DNA from: Hippophae tibetana
Taxonomy: Eukaryota > Streptophyta > Magnoliopsida > Rosales > Elaeagnaceae
Reading direction: 5' to 3'
Assembly (NCBI GenBank): GCA_037013495.1
Contig: CM072803.1
Coordinates: forward strand, 16,451,501-16,515,500
Length of the DNA: 64,000 nucleotides
Shown piece by piece: positions 48,115 through 58,567 of this stretch. Every line of letters starts with the position of its first letter. Position 1 is the stretch's first letter. Made by a program: the position numbers and the translations under genes. The notes under the pieces are model-generated. The model worked only from the letters and a program-made list of their open reading frames with translations. It searched no databases and was not told the origin of the DNA.

Positions 48115-50990
48115 CTTTTCGTGTCAAAACACTGCATAACTAAATACAAAAACTCATCAAACATGAGATGATCGTGAAGAAGTTCTAAAGTTTGTTCACA
48201 TGAACAACACAATGACATACACCAAAACCCAAAAGACACACATATTCCAAATGCATCCATCTTGAGTGCTCTATCCAACTTAATGAATCTACTCATCCAA
48301 TCTTTGTCACTCTAAAACACGAAGGTCTCAACACCACTACACACAACATACTAGAAGCACGAAGACTTCATTATACACCTGTAAACTACACACATGAAAC
48401 AAAGACAGACCCTATGAATGTATCATGCAGAAATAGAGTGTAGTCAAACCATATGGTATCATGTTACCCCTACACAGGTACATAACAATAGGTACAAACA
48501 TAAGTAAACACGCATAACTCCCTTGTATGTATGCAAGTTCAATAACAATATATAGTGTAATAGTACACACATAGCCCATGCAACACATAACATAACAACA
48601 AACATATAGTTGTGCACAACAACTTCTCTAACTTTTTGACACTGAAAGCCAAAGGTATACCTCTATATGAGAAAGAGAAAAAGAGAGAATACATACAAAT
48701 ATTATATAATCCTAACTCTAATGAAACATTGTAGATAAGATTAAAGAAAATACTATAAGAAGTACCACAAGCAGTCATGTGAAAAAGACAAAGGATAACA
48801 TTGAGATAAACAAAAAGTAAAAGCATACAATAGTCAACAAAGTGAATGCATAGACAACCTAAAAGAAGAGCATACAAAGGCATCTTAGTTTACCAAAACA
48901 TATGTCATTCATTCCAATAACACATACTAGGCAAATAATAACATAAGATAAGCATACAATAACTCACTAAAATAGGGAAATAAAGGAGGACATGTGAAGT
49001 AAGGGATTGCAAGATATGTATGCAACAAGTCATACTAACATTCTTATTTATGCATAGTTCATATAAGTGATGCTAAAGATAAGGAAGTATCATATGAATA
49101 AGACATTAACAATGACTTATAAACAGGACAAGTAATAGAAAGAAAAAAAAACACAGAACTTCCCTTGATAGCATACACAAGACACAAATCTTTACCCCAT
49201 AAAAGTATGGATGTAATACAATAAACATATCATGCATTCTACTCGTAAAAACTCCCCTAACACAGAAGCATCTACACAAAGTAGACAAAAATAAAAATAG
49301 AAAGACGAAGTAAATTAACCAAGTTCAATGAAATTGAGAGTCCTTAAAGAATAATCAATAATTAATGCAAATATCTATATATACATCAATGCATGATGCA
49401 TTCAATTAAGGGTATGACCAAATATTTGGAGAAATTCATTATGTGTAATACGTTAAACACATTTAATCTATAAGTCATCCAGAAAAACATATGCGATACA
49501 AGAAAATACAAATATAGTTTTAAGTAAACCGAACTTCATAAGTCCACAAAAAGTCACTCTTTCCACTAATGTAAGTTCACACTCAGAATAAATTAATAGA
49601 ACTTTGAAAGCTTGTAATGAAAGGCCAAGGTTTTGGTAGAAGAGAAGAAATATTTAAGCAGAGGCACACCATTAGTTGATCACAACTTACACCTCAAACA
49701 AAAAGCTCACAAAGAAAAGAAGTAAACAAAGGTTCTTTACCTTTTATTTCTTAAGAGTTAAACACTTACAAATTTCCTAAACATTGAACCCTTTTCATTT
49801 ATGTCCTAGCATTTTTTTTTCTTTGTTCTTTTCTCTTTCTTTTCCTTTTTCTTCCTTTTTCCTTTATTTATTTTCTTTTTTCCTTGTTCTTTTATTTTCT
49901 TCTTCTTTAAACACAAGAGTAACATAAACAAACCCAAAGTAGATACGATCAATAAAACAAGAATGTACCTCAACATAAGGTGTGCTAGGTAAGTGGGATT
50001 TATCATTTGTGCTAAGTTAGAGGGTACAAAGAAATGAAGGGATAGCATAAAGGCTCAAAGGAGGAAGACTAAGGATATGAGAACAACAGTAGCAAGAAAA
50101 TATCAAACGAATCATGGATGGCCTAAATATTTTTTCTATCCAAGCAACACTTGAATTTTTTCCTCAAGAGACACTAGAAATAGATTATATATTTTGTTAG
50201 ATACATACAAATCTTTAAAGCTAGATATCTACGTAAACTTCTCAAAATAATCATAAACATTCACAAAGTTTTTGCACGTAATTAGAAAAATATTAGTTTT
50301 AAATTCAACACAAGAATTGATTTATACAAGAGCTCCAGGAATAAAGAAGTCAAAACAACCACATTTCCATTTAAGTTAAATGCATCACACCCATAAAAAA
50401 ACTACGGTCACACAAATGGGTTCATTTAAATAGAAGACAACAAGACAAAGAATTGTTGACATTCTCAAGAAGAGAGATTAAGGAAAAAAAAAAGGAGAGC
50501 TAAAGAACCAAGAAATAAAATTTCTTAATTGATTTTTTTTAATAAAGAAAAGAATAAGGAAAAAACATAGACAAACAAAAAGACTACAAGTACAACAAAA
50601 AAGAGCAATTCAACCCCAAAAAGATCACTAAATGGAAATAGTGATCAAACATCATTCCTTTGTTTAAAGTATTTTTGAGGGGCAATTGATTCAAGAAATA
50701 GTCTTTGTGTCATATGAGCAGACATGTTATATGGTAATCAAGGCTTGCTTTGTTTATTGTTTCTTGAAAAACCTATCAAGTTACTCATATAAACTAGACT
50801 AGGCAGACTATTAGAGACATGTGTATTTCTTTCTATACTGTGTCTTAGGAGCATAATACATCATGCTTGAATATGCTCAAATGAGCCAAAAGCTACATTA
50901 TGTCTTAGGAGATAAGGGCGAAAGAGGAGGAGATCTCCAAGTAATACCTCTCATATATATGAGGCATTACCTAGTAAGGTCGCCAATGGA
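48115..50990 (-). mobile_element. Copia element interior without recognised domain
   Basis: About 2.9 kb between the polypurine tract and the gag part. I see no protease, integrase, RT or RNase H wording in any frame. Many A/CA-rich words lie on the plus strand, with a pyrimidine-rich run at 49805-49910. Short open frames (114 codons or fewer) on the minus strand show no family. May be a non-autonomous element interior. Confidence 0.45.
49805..49910. repeat. Pyrimidine-rich run of about 100 bp
   Basis: The plus strand is almost entirely T and C here (TTTTCTCTTTCTTTTCC-type words). Low complexity; the minus strand is the purine strand. Confidence 0.8.
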
Positions 50991-53192
50991 GTTAGAGAAT
51001 CTAGGTTCTTAACTCTATGGAGTAGTACATGGAAGAGAGGAAAAAGTAGTGAGGATGAGTAGAATTTTTTTCATTGAGTGGTCTTAAATGCCAAAGTTCA
51101 ATGTAATGGTGACAAGTAGGAATGGCAATAAGTAAGTATAACAGACCAACACTATAGAGTGATAAGAAAAGCTAGCCTTAGGTAAGGATTTCATCATGCT
51201 AGAATAGACCGATTGAGAAGATGCAATTGACTTATATTTTGGGTCAATGGCAATAGAATTTAGCTCTGGATTTTGACTAGAAGCTTTAACAAACTTGGTA
51301 GAACAACCCTTAAATGTAGATTTTTTTTTCACCATAGCCAATACCTTGTTTATCCCATGATATCTTTCTATAACTGAGGATGTCATTTAGAATATTAGAA
51401 CTAGCCATTATTTTGTTCGAACCGAAAGTAGAATAGGCCAGGTTCTTCTCATTGACTTTAAGTTTTTCCTTTAAGGCAATAATCAAATCTTCTTTTTATT
51501 TGAGAAAAAACTCAAGATAAGCTACATAATTGTTTAGAATACCAAATTTCTCATTTAGTTGATTAATTTCGGCTTCTTTTTTAGAAAGAGAATAAGTTAT
51601 ATATTCCTTTGTACTATCTAAGATAATAATTTTCTTTTTCAATAGCTCAACCTCTCCATTTTGATCAGGAGAGATAAACAATTTTATGGCTTTACTAGAG
51701 ATAGGAACCTTCATTTATTCCTCAAGTTTCTTTACTTTGTATTGATTTGCTTTGAATTTCTCAAGTAAATTTGAATATCACTTTTGAATAACCTTATATA
51801 TTCTAGTGAGGTCAAGTTGCTGGCAATCATTAGAAGACTTCTTTTCCTTTATTTTTTTCTTTAAAATTCATATCGAAAGCTCTTTTTTTGTCAAGGCTTT
51901 CTAAAGCTTTTTTCTTTGCTTCTTAGACTAAATGTGCTCCAATAGGAATGCATTGTAAGAATCAAGAAGATCATATTATTCATCATCTTCAAGTATCACC
52001 CTTTGAATATCTGAGGCGGTAGTCGGAGGATCAGCTGCATTATTGGAGGCAACGAAGGCCATAAAAGTAGTGTCATCCTCATTGTCACTACTAGTATTGT
52101 GCAAAATAATGATCTCAACTTTTGTGGCACGTTTGTTTGTGTATTTAAGTTTCTAAAGACACTGAGCGGCAATTTACCTTGGCTTTCCACATTTAAAGCA
52201 CCTTATTTTATTCAAGTGACCTTTACTTGGTTTCTCATAACCATTTTTTGAATCTTTATCACTTCTAGTAGATCTCTAGGTTTTGGAATGAGAAGTATCT
52301 CTCATAGTAGTTCCAAAAGAAGGTTTCTTCTTCCTAAAGAATCTGGTAAAACTCTAAGTAAAGAATGTCATTTCCTCCTCATCAAGGTCAAAATCATCAT
52401 TATCACCACTTGTGATACACATATCTTTAATTAGTTCACTTCCCTTAATAGTCTTGAGGGCTAAGCTTTGTCCCTTTTCAAAAGCAATCTACTCTTGTCT
52501 TGGTAAAAGGTGATACAGTTCAAAGATTTTCAAATCACCAACCAACTCGTTTATAGTGAACTCATCTAGTTTATACATTGACTCCAATATAGTGACCTTA
52601 GCATGAAACCTAAAAGGTAGACTAGAAATTATCTTTTCAAATTTTTTTCTTCACTAATTGGTCTATATAGGTTTTTAAAGTAATTTACTATGTTGGAGAA
52701 TCGTGCATAAAATTAATTAAAGGTCTTATTTTCTCGAATAATGCATAATTCAACATCTTTATTTAGCATTAGCATTATGGATCTCTTTACTATATAAGTA
52801 CCTTTATTTGTTGTTTTTAGAAGTCATATAACTCTAAATCATTCTATATTCTTCAGATGACACAGTTATGGTAATATCATATAACCCTTTACTATTCCAT
52901 TCAAATTCCATGGTTCTTTCGATCATAGGTTTTAGGATAGTAGTATTGTCAACTAAGGTTTTGGTAGGGTAGATCCAGCTATTTTCAACAAGGAACCAAT
53001 CTCGGTATTCTTATGACCACAAAAGGCCTTCATTTGATATTTTAAATAAATATAGTTAAACCCATTGAAAAGTGGAGATCTACTTACATTACTTCCTTCT
53101 CCTGAATTCATCAGAAAGAAAATGTGTGTCTGTGTGAAATAGCGAGTTAACAAGATCAACACCGAAGTAGTTAAGCCAAAAAGGGTGCATTC
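50991..53192 (-). mobile_element. Copia gag region, fossil
   Basis: Near the start on the minus strand (about 53120-53030) the wording MNSGEGSNVSRSPLFNG is that of Copia gag starts in plants. Further in, GHLNKIRCFKCGKP near 52220-52180 is a zinc-knuckle block, and a Lys/Glu-rich coiled-coil-like stretch lies at about 51720-51490. Broken in many places. The primer site and LTR upstream fix its direction. Confidence 0.7.
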
Positions 53193-53204
53193 GCTCTCAT
53201 ACCA
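53193..53204 (-). other. Primer binding site of the Copia element
   Basis: Minus-strand TGGTATGAGAGC, one base from the canonical TGGTATCAGAGC (compare 10849-10860). It lies two bases from the LTR end at 53207. Confidence 0.7.
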
Positions 53205-53206
53205 AA

Positions 53207-55536
53207 TGAAAGAGTCCATGATATGGTATACTATTAGGATAAGAAGATGTAGACTCCTTAAAGACTTAGACCTAACTCGATCAAATAGTTAAATAAACAT
53301 CTAAATAGTTGACACAACAAAAGTGCATATATCATAATAAATCAACAAAAAATGGGCAAGAATATAAAGTCTTTCTAACATACACACCTTAGACTTGGAT
53401 TGTAGTAGCACAACATCATATCATGCATAAAACTCGATATTGAGAGAAAATATTTTTTTAGTTATAGATCGTGTTAGCCAAAGAGGATTATGAATAGAAA
53501 ATCAATAGAATTACGACAAATTAAAACTATTTACAATGGCTAGACATCCAATCACATGTAAATAAAGCATTGCAGAAATATAAATATTAATACACGAGTT
53601 TTTTATGTGGAAACAACCTAGGCCACATCAATGACCTAGGAGAAAAATCACTAGTCTACTAGACTACCTAATACCCACTGTGAAAAATAAGGTCCAATTA
53701 CAAGGCTTGGACTCAAACTACCTACCAAGATAACGCCCCCAAGTAATCTACTTACAAGCTACTAATTTTATCATAGTTTCTATAAGAAAGGTGTTCAAAT
53801 CCAAACCAACATTCAAATGAACTCGAGTCACACGAGTTAATCGAGCTCGTACAACTAGCACTTGAAAATTTGCTACAATAATACAAGTGTAAATATGTGT
53901 CCTATAGCATATTTAATAATAAATAACCCTAACTAGATGAATTAATAAATCAGCAGATAAAAAAATATCAACTAGTAATCTTAGAATAATCAATTAAAAG
54001 CACAATATATTAAATATTGTAGGCTTGTTAATACATCAAACACTACCATAAATATTTGACAAATTAACTCAAGAAAAAAACTTACTTGAATAGTTATAGC
54101 AAAATAGGAGAAAGAATAAGATGAAGAGAATAATGCTCAATGATGCTCTTGTATGGTTAAAATATTATGAGCTAATGGTATGATTAAATAGCATGAGTAA
54201 AAATCTTAGGTCAAAGAACAATTACAAAACTGTCCTTAAGAGTATTTAGAAGATCTTAAAAACATAAGGAACATATAGTAAAAACCTAGCTTTTTGATCA
54301 ATCGAGCATGGTTGCTTGATCGATCTAGTCAAGTTCGATCAATTGACTATGAATAGTTCTATCAATATGGTGAAAAAATAATTAATTTAGAAATAGGTAG
54401 ATTGATCTAGTCATTAATCTAGATCAATCAAGTTAATGATTCGATCAATCTAGTCATATTAAAAATTGATTTAGCCAATTTTAATTATGCTCGATCGATC
54501 TAGTCACCACTTGATTGCTAAATCAATCAAGTATATATTGATCGAGTGAGTTTTTGGAACAATATTTCCATGTCTCTAATATGAAATATAACATGCACAG
54601 GAATATAGATATACTAGAGATGTGATCGTTGAGGCTCAATATTTTCTTCGGCTTGAAAATATTCTTGAAAAACATACCTAGAAACTAATATTTTATACAA
54701 ATATTTTGTTCACAAACCTTATAGATATAATAAGGTAAACCCATATAGAGACTGTATTTATATCATAATATCCTTGGGTTACTTGAGCCAACTACTTAGC
54801 AGAAAATAATTCACTAAAAAATAAACAAGTTACTAATAGACTGTAAAATGACTATTACCTCTATTAGCCAAGACCTTCTTCTAATATGCCCATTGTTTCT
54901 CTTCACTTGTTGCTTATGCAATGACTTAGTTAGACACATGAACCCGACTGTCCTCCATAGCCAACACATGATTTGATTACTAAACTCATAAAATGACCTG
55001 CATTCAAGAGTAAGCTCCCCAAAATGATTTCAAAATAGATATAATAATTAATGCAAATTTTGGAAGAGTTTTGCTATGTAAAACATGGATAAAGAGAAGA
55101 TAAATGAGTGGAATATTTATAAGGCTTGGAATACACACCTTGCCAATTATCTTACCAATCACCCTATCAGGGGTGTTGGCGAGGTCTTTGGTGAGCTCAT
55201 AAGAAAGATGCTAAAATGTTGCATTTTTTTCATTTTCAAAATACCAAGTATAATCCATAAATAATTATACCTGAAACATGCCAAAAACCATAAGTGACAA
55301 CATTGGCGAGCGAGCATGACTCTTAACCTAGCATGCACACTGCGAAAACCAACCCCATGGTGTTTGTAAACATACCTACATACAAAGTGTACCTAATTAT
55401 GTACATGTGTAAATTAATGATCTGTAATAACTAACCTTACACAGACAAAGACAAATACACTGAGTAAAAGGAAAACAAATATCGTATTTTGTACACGAAA
55501 AACTAACAGACAGACAAAAGTACAACGTCACTTACA
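53207..55536 (-). mobile_element. 5' LTR of the Copia element (about 2.3 kb)
   Basis: Minus-strand ends are TGTAAGTGACG (from 55536) and CTCTTTCA (to 53207). U3 is 54763-55536, repeated at 47230-48100. A minus-strand TATAAATA is at 54755-54762. The following R/U5 part (53550-54740) matches 1005-2135 in inverted orientation. 54290-54550 holds about ten GATCAATC/GATCGATC words. Unusually long for a Copia LTR; an alternative is two joined repeat units. Confidence 0.6.
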
Positions 55537-56543
55537 AATGATAATTTAAGAAGTTTAATATAAATTATATAATCATTACACATTTACAAGTAATGTAGTA
55601 TAGTTATCATTTTCATCTCATTTGTTTTCATTATAATCTTGACAATTCTTTACTTAAATTAATCTAATACAAATATCCTGTATATATGATTTCATAAGCT
55701 TTTACATTTTATAATACTTATTATTTTTTATTTTTTGCCAATGACCTATAAATTTGAGATGACATGATGGGTTAGCCTATCATTTTATAAATGAGTTTAC
55801 ATTATACTATTTTTTATAACATTGGTTATTGTGACTCATTAACAAATTAAATATCTTCTTAAATTAATAAAGCTTGCATATATTTTATATACATGTTGAG
55901 TTATGTGTAATATAAAAAAAAATATTTTAGTGTATGTTTGTGTTTTGTGTGTATCTAGGGAATAGAGCCATAGTAAGGGCAAACATAGCCATGAACTCAT
56001 TAGCCTAATTTTTTTGAAAAATTACAAAAAATAACACTTTTAAAACTTTGTTTATAGTTTAATTAGACAATATTTAATATTTAACTCATATAAATAATTG
56101 TATTTCAATTTAAATAACGTTCAAAATATCATGATGTGTCATTACGTGTGGCTATCCCCAATATAGAAATAAAAAGGAAAAGGAAGAACGAGTTAATAAA
56201 TACTAGGGAAAAAATAAAATAAGCTTTTTACATATATTTCATTTAAAACAAAGATTTTTATTAAATATAGTAAATAAAAGTGACAGACTCTTTTTAATAG
56301 AAAAATATATAAAATATATTATTTTTTTTCAAAAAAATCCTAATTTGTTTTTAAAATTTACCTATTAAGTTAAAAAATTCATAAGCATCCCATAAATTTT
56401 GAAATATTTTTACCTTCGCTCCTTATATATTTTATTTCTAACTTTGCTCCTCATCGTAACATATTTATTCTATTTAATAAGCATATTTTCTCATGTTTGC
56501 ATGGAGTGATACACCTAGGGCTTAATAACATAAAAGCTATATG
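55537..56543. other. AT-rich intergenic DNA, no gene seen
   Basis: No open frame of note and no recognisable repeat end. Poly-T/poly-A and AT-rich words only. Confidence 0.6.
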
Positions 56544-57122
56544 GTGACTTTTGATAACCCATTTTTAATTTTTATTTTCTAAAATTTAAAACTGCGTTTT
56601 GTAATTTGTCCAAATTTTAAAATTAAAAAATGTAGTTTTGGAATTGAATTTATATATTTTTTATTTCTTGACTCTAAAATTAATAATCAATCATACTTAG
56701 ACAAAGTTAACCTTACTCAAAATGATTACAAAGTCAAAACTTAATGACGATTTATCAAAAATAAATTAATTTTTTTTAATTTCTACTTTTGTAAATTGAA
56801 ATTAAAATTTGGTTATAAAACAACTTTTATTTTTTCTCGAAAAAATTGAAATTGAAAATTTAATTCCAAAACTATAAATTAATAATTAGAAATTCAAATG
56901 GTTATTAAATAAATTTTCAAACTTATTTTTGATAAATTTTAGTTTTGTAATTATTTTGAGTAAAATTGAATATGATTGAGTATTATTACGTTATTAATTT
57001 TTAGTATCAAGAAATAAAAATAAAAATTCATTGTCTTAACTAGCTTTTTAATATTTCAAATTTGGCTAAATTTTTAAATAAAAATTTAGAAAATGGAAAT
57101 TGAAAATTAATTATCAAAAATA
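56544..57122. mobile_element. Foldback/long-TIR MITE (579 bp)
   Basis: The left arm 56544-56770 and right arm 56922-57122 are inverted copies of each other around a 151-bp centre. Paired words are TTTTGATAA..., TTTTTATTTCTTGA / inverted TCAAGAAATAAAAA, ACTCAAAAT.ATTACAAA / inverted TTTGTAAT.ATTTTGAGT, and TTATCAAAAATAA / inverted TTATTTTTGATAA. No coding capacity. It can form a hairpin of about 200 bp per arm and lies about 0.5 kb upstream of the ZRF1 promoter. Target duplication not resolved. Superfamily unknown; Mutator-like or foldback type is possible. Confidence 0.7.
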
Positions 57123-57540
57123 CTTAATTTTAAAATTTATATAATTTAAAAATTAAATGATTAGCAAAAGGAAATTAAAAATTAAAATAATTATTAAATT
57201 AATAATTTATTGAAACTAGGGATGGACATGGATGATTATATTCATCATGTATCAATTTCGAATACATGTGGATAGTAACTATCACATCGGTTATGAACGA
57301 GTAGCAATTTTCTCATAATTTAAATATGTTTGTTATCTTTTTAACATTTATTTCAAAAACATATTAGCACATATTTTTAAATAAAATAAAATATATAAAA
57401 TATAAAAATAAAAATAAAAATAAATAAAATTTAATCAAATTATTCTAAGTATTATTCTTATCCTACGATTTATTATGAAAATTATATTTTTTAACGAAAA
57501 AGCCAGTTTTGCCTCTCTTACGTGGATCAAAATGTAATTA
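57123..57540. other. AT-rich DNA between MITE and ZRF1 promoter
   Basis: AT-rich, with AAAATAAAAAT runs at 57400-57430. No gene seen. May hold distal promoter sequence of ZRF1. Confidence 0.5.
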
Positions 57541-57542
57541 TA

Positions 57543-57580
57543 GGCCCAAATATAATTAAGAAACTTCTTAATAAGGCCCA
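57543..57580 (+). promoter_or_regulatory. Two site II (TGGGCC) elements of ZRF1
   Basis: GGCCCA at 57543-57548 and again at 57575-57580, both within AAGGCCCAAAT/TAGGCCCAAAT; on the minus strand these read TGGGCC. In plants such site II motifs, paired with a telo box, mark promoters of ribosomal-protein and other growth-related genes and are bound by TCP factors. The spacing of 32 bases and the closeness to the telo box fit that design. Regulation is inferred from motifs. Confidence 0.55.
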
Positions 57581-57668
57581 AATAAGGAATCCCTTTCCTG
57601 CCTTTTAGGGATTTGGCACAAGAGAAAAACTTTAGCCTTGTCCCCGACATAAATCATCCTCCTCCCAT

Positions 57669-57676
57669 AACCCTAA
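57669..57676 (+). promoter_or_regulatory. Telo box (AACCCTAA) of ZRF1
   Basis: AACCCTAA, the plant telo-box core, about 90-125 bases after the site II pair. It lies near the likely transcription start, in a CT-rich segment (57655-57760) typical of a plant 5' leader. Confidence 0.55.
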
Positions 57677-57761
57677 TCACATTCATAGAATTATTTCAGA
57701 GCAGTGCTCAGTCATCGTCTATCTCTGCTGCCCAACGCCCACTCTATCTCCATTGGTTCTG

Positions 57762-58450
57762 GTAATCTTTTATGCTTTTCTTATTTCTCATGTGATAGGC
57801 TTCTTCGGTAACTTATATGCTTCAAAGTTATTTGCTAGTTCTCGAAGCTTTTGTTTTCATGTTTATATTCAATAAAGTTAATAATGCGTTTCTTTGTTGT
57901 TTGTTCTTTGTTATTTTCTTTTCCAAATTTATTTTTTCCCGATTATTTTAGTTAGTGGGAGCAAATGGCGTGCTTGTGCAATAATTGTTTTTCGTATTCG
58001 GATATTATTTGTCAGGTATATATTTTTGGATGATACAACATGTTATTTGAGGGCTTTCTTGGGTAAAAATTGAAGCTTTAATTTGATGGTTAGTTCGAAA
58101 ATAGACAATTTTTATGATAAAAATATGTTCCTTCCTGTATTTTTCCAATTTTCATGGTAAATTATTATTTTTATTTTGTTGAAGTAGATCCTAGGCTCAG
58201 TCGCTCAGATTCAGCACTTTGAGCATTACTTGTGAAATTTCTCTTTTTTTACTCAAGTATCTATCATTTTCTTATTGATTGATATGAGTTTCCAGTCAAA
58301 GTTTAAGAGTACTTATTTTTTTGCTGTTGGTCTTTTGTCCTTTTAGATGTATGAACAAGGAGATTACTGGCACAGATGATAGGTTCTGTACTTTTTGTTT
58401 TCTATATTGCTTAACTTTAGACACCGATATAAGTTATCTGGTTGGTGCAG
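57762..58450 (+). other. Probable intron in the ZRF1 5' leader
   Basis: CTG then GTAATC at 57761-57767 is a fair donor at the end of a CT-rich leader. The following 600 bases are T-rich, like plant introns. Possible acceptors are TTTTAG ending at 58346 and GGTGCAG ending at 58450; I cannot choose between them, so the end given is the outer one. Several ATGs between the two sites would favour the later acceptor. Confidence 0.4.
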
Positions 58451-58524
58451 TGTGGAGATTGCTACTATTTATAACAAAGAGGGCTTTGAGCTATAGAGAA
58501 GCTTTCCTGGATACTGAGTTCTGT

Positions 58525-58548
58525 ATGTTACATTGTCCATCTCTGTAG
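58525..58548 (+). CDS. Seven-codon upstream ORF in the ZRF1 leader
   Basis: ATG at 58525 with six further sense codons (M-L-H-C-P-S-L), stop at 58546-58548. It ends 19 bases before the ZRF1 start codon and is in the leader whichever acceptor is used. A ribosome that translates it would have little room to reinitiate at the main ATG, so it could dampen ZRF1 translation. Its ATG context (TGTATGT) is weak, so leaky scanning is likely. Coding is inferred; conservation is unknown. Confidence 0.4.
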   Translation: MLHCPSL

Positions 58549-58567
58549 TGTCTTTTGCGAAACCACA

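Noticed and set aside
55537-55580. Possible continuation of the Athila 3' LTR on the far side of the Copia element
   Set aside because: A short AT-rich stretch resembles the missing end of the LTR (TTTAAGA.GTTT words), but similarity stops after about 30 bases and no target duplication matches. Too weak to claim.
58321-58548. 75-codon open frame just upstream of ZRF1
   Set aside because: It lies in the T-rich leader/intron region, has no family resemblance, and ZRF1 homology starts at the 58568 ATG.
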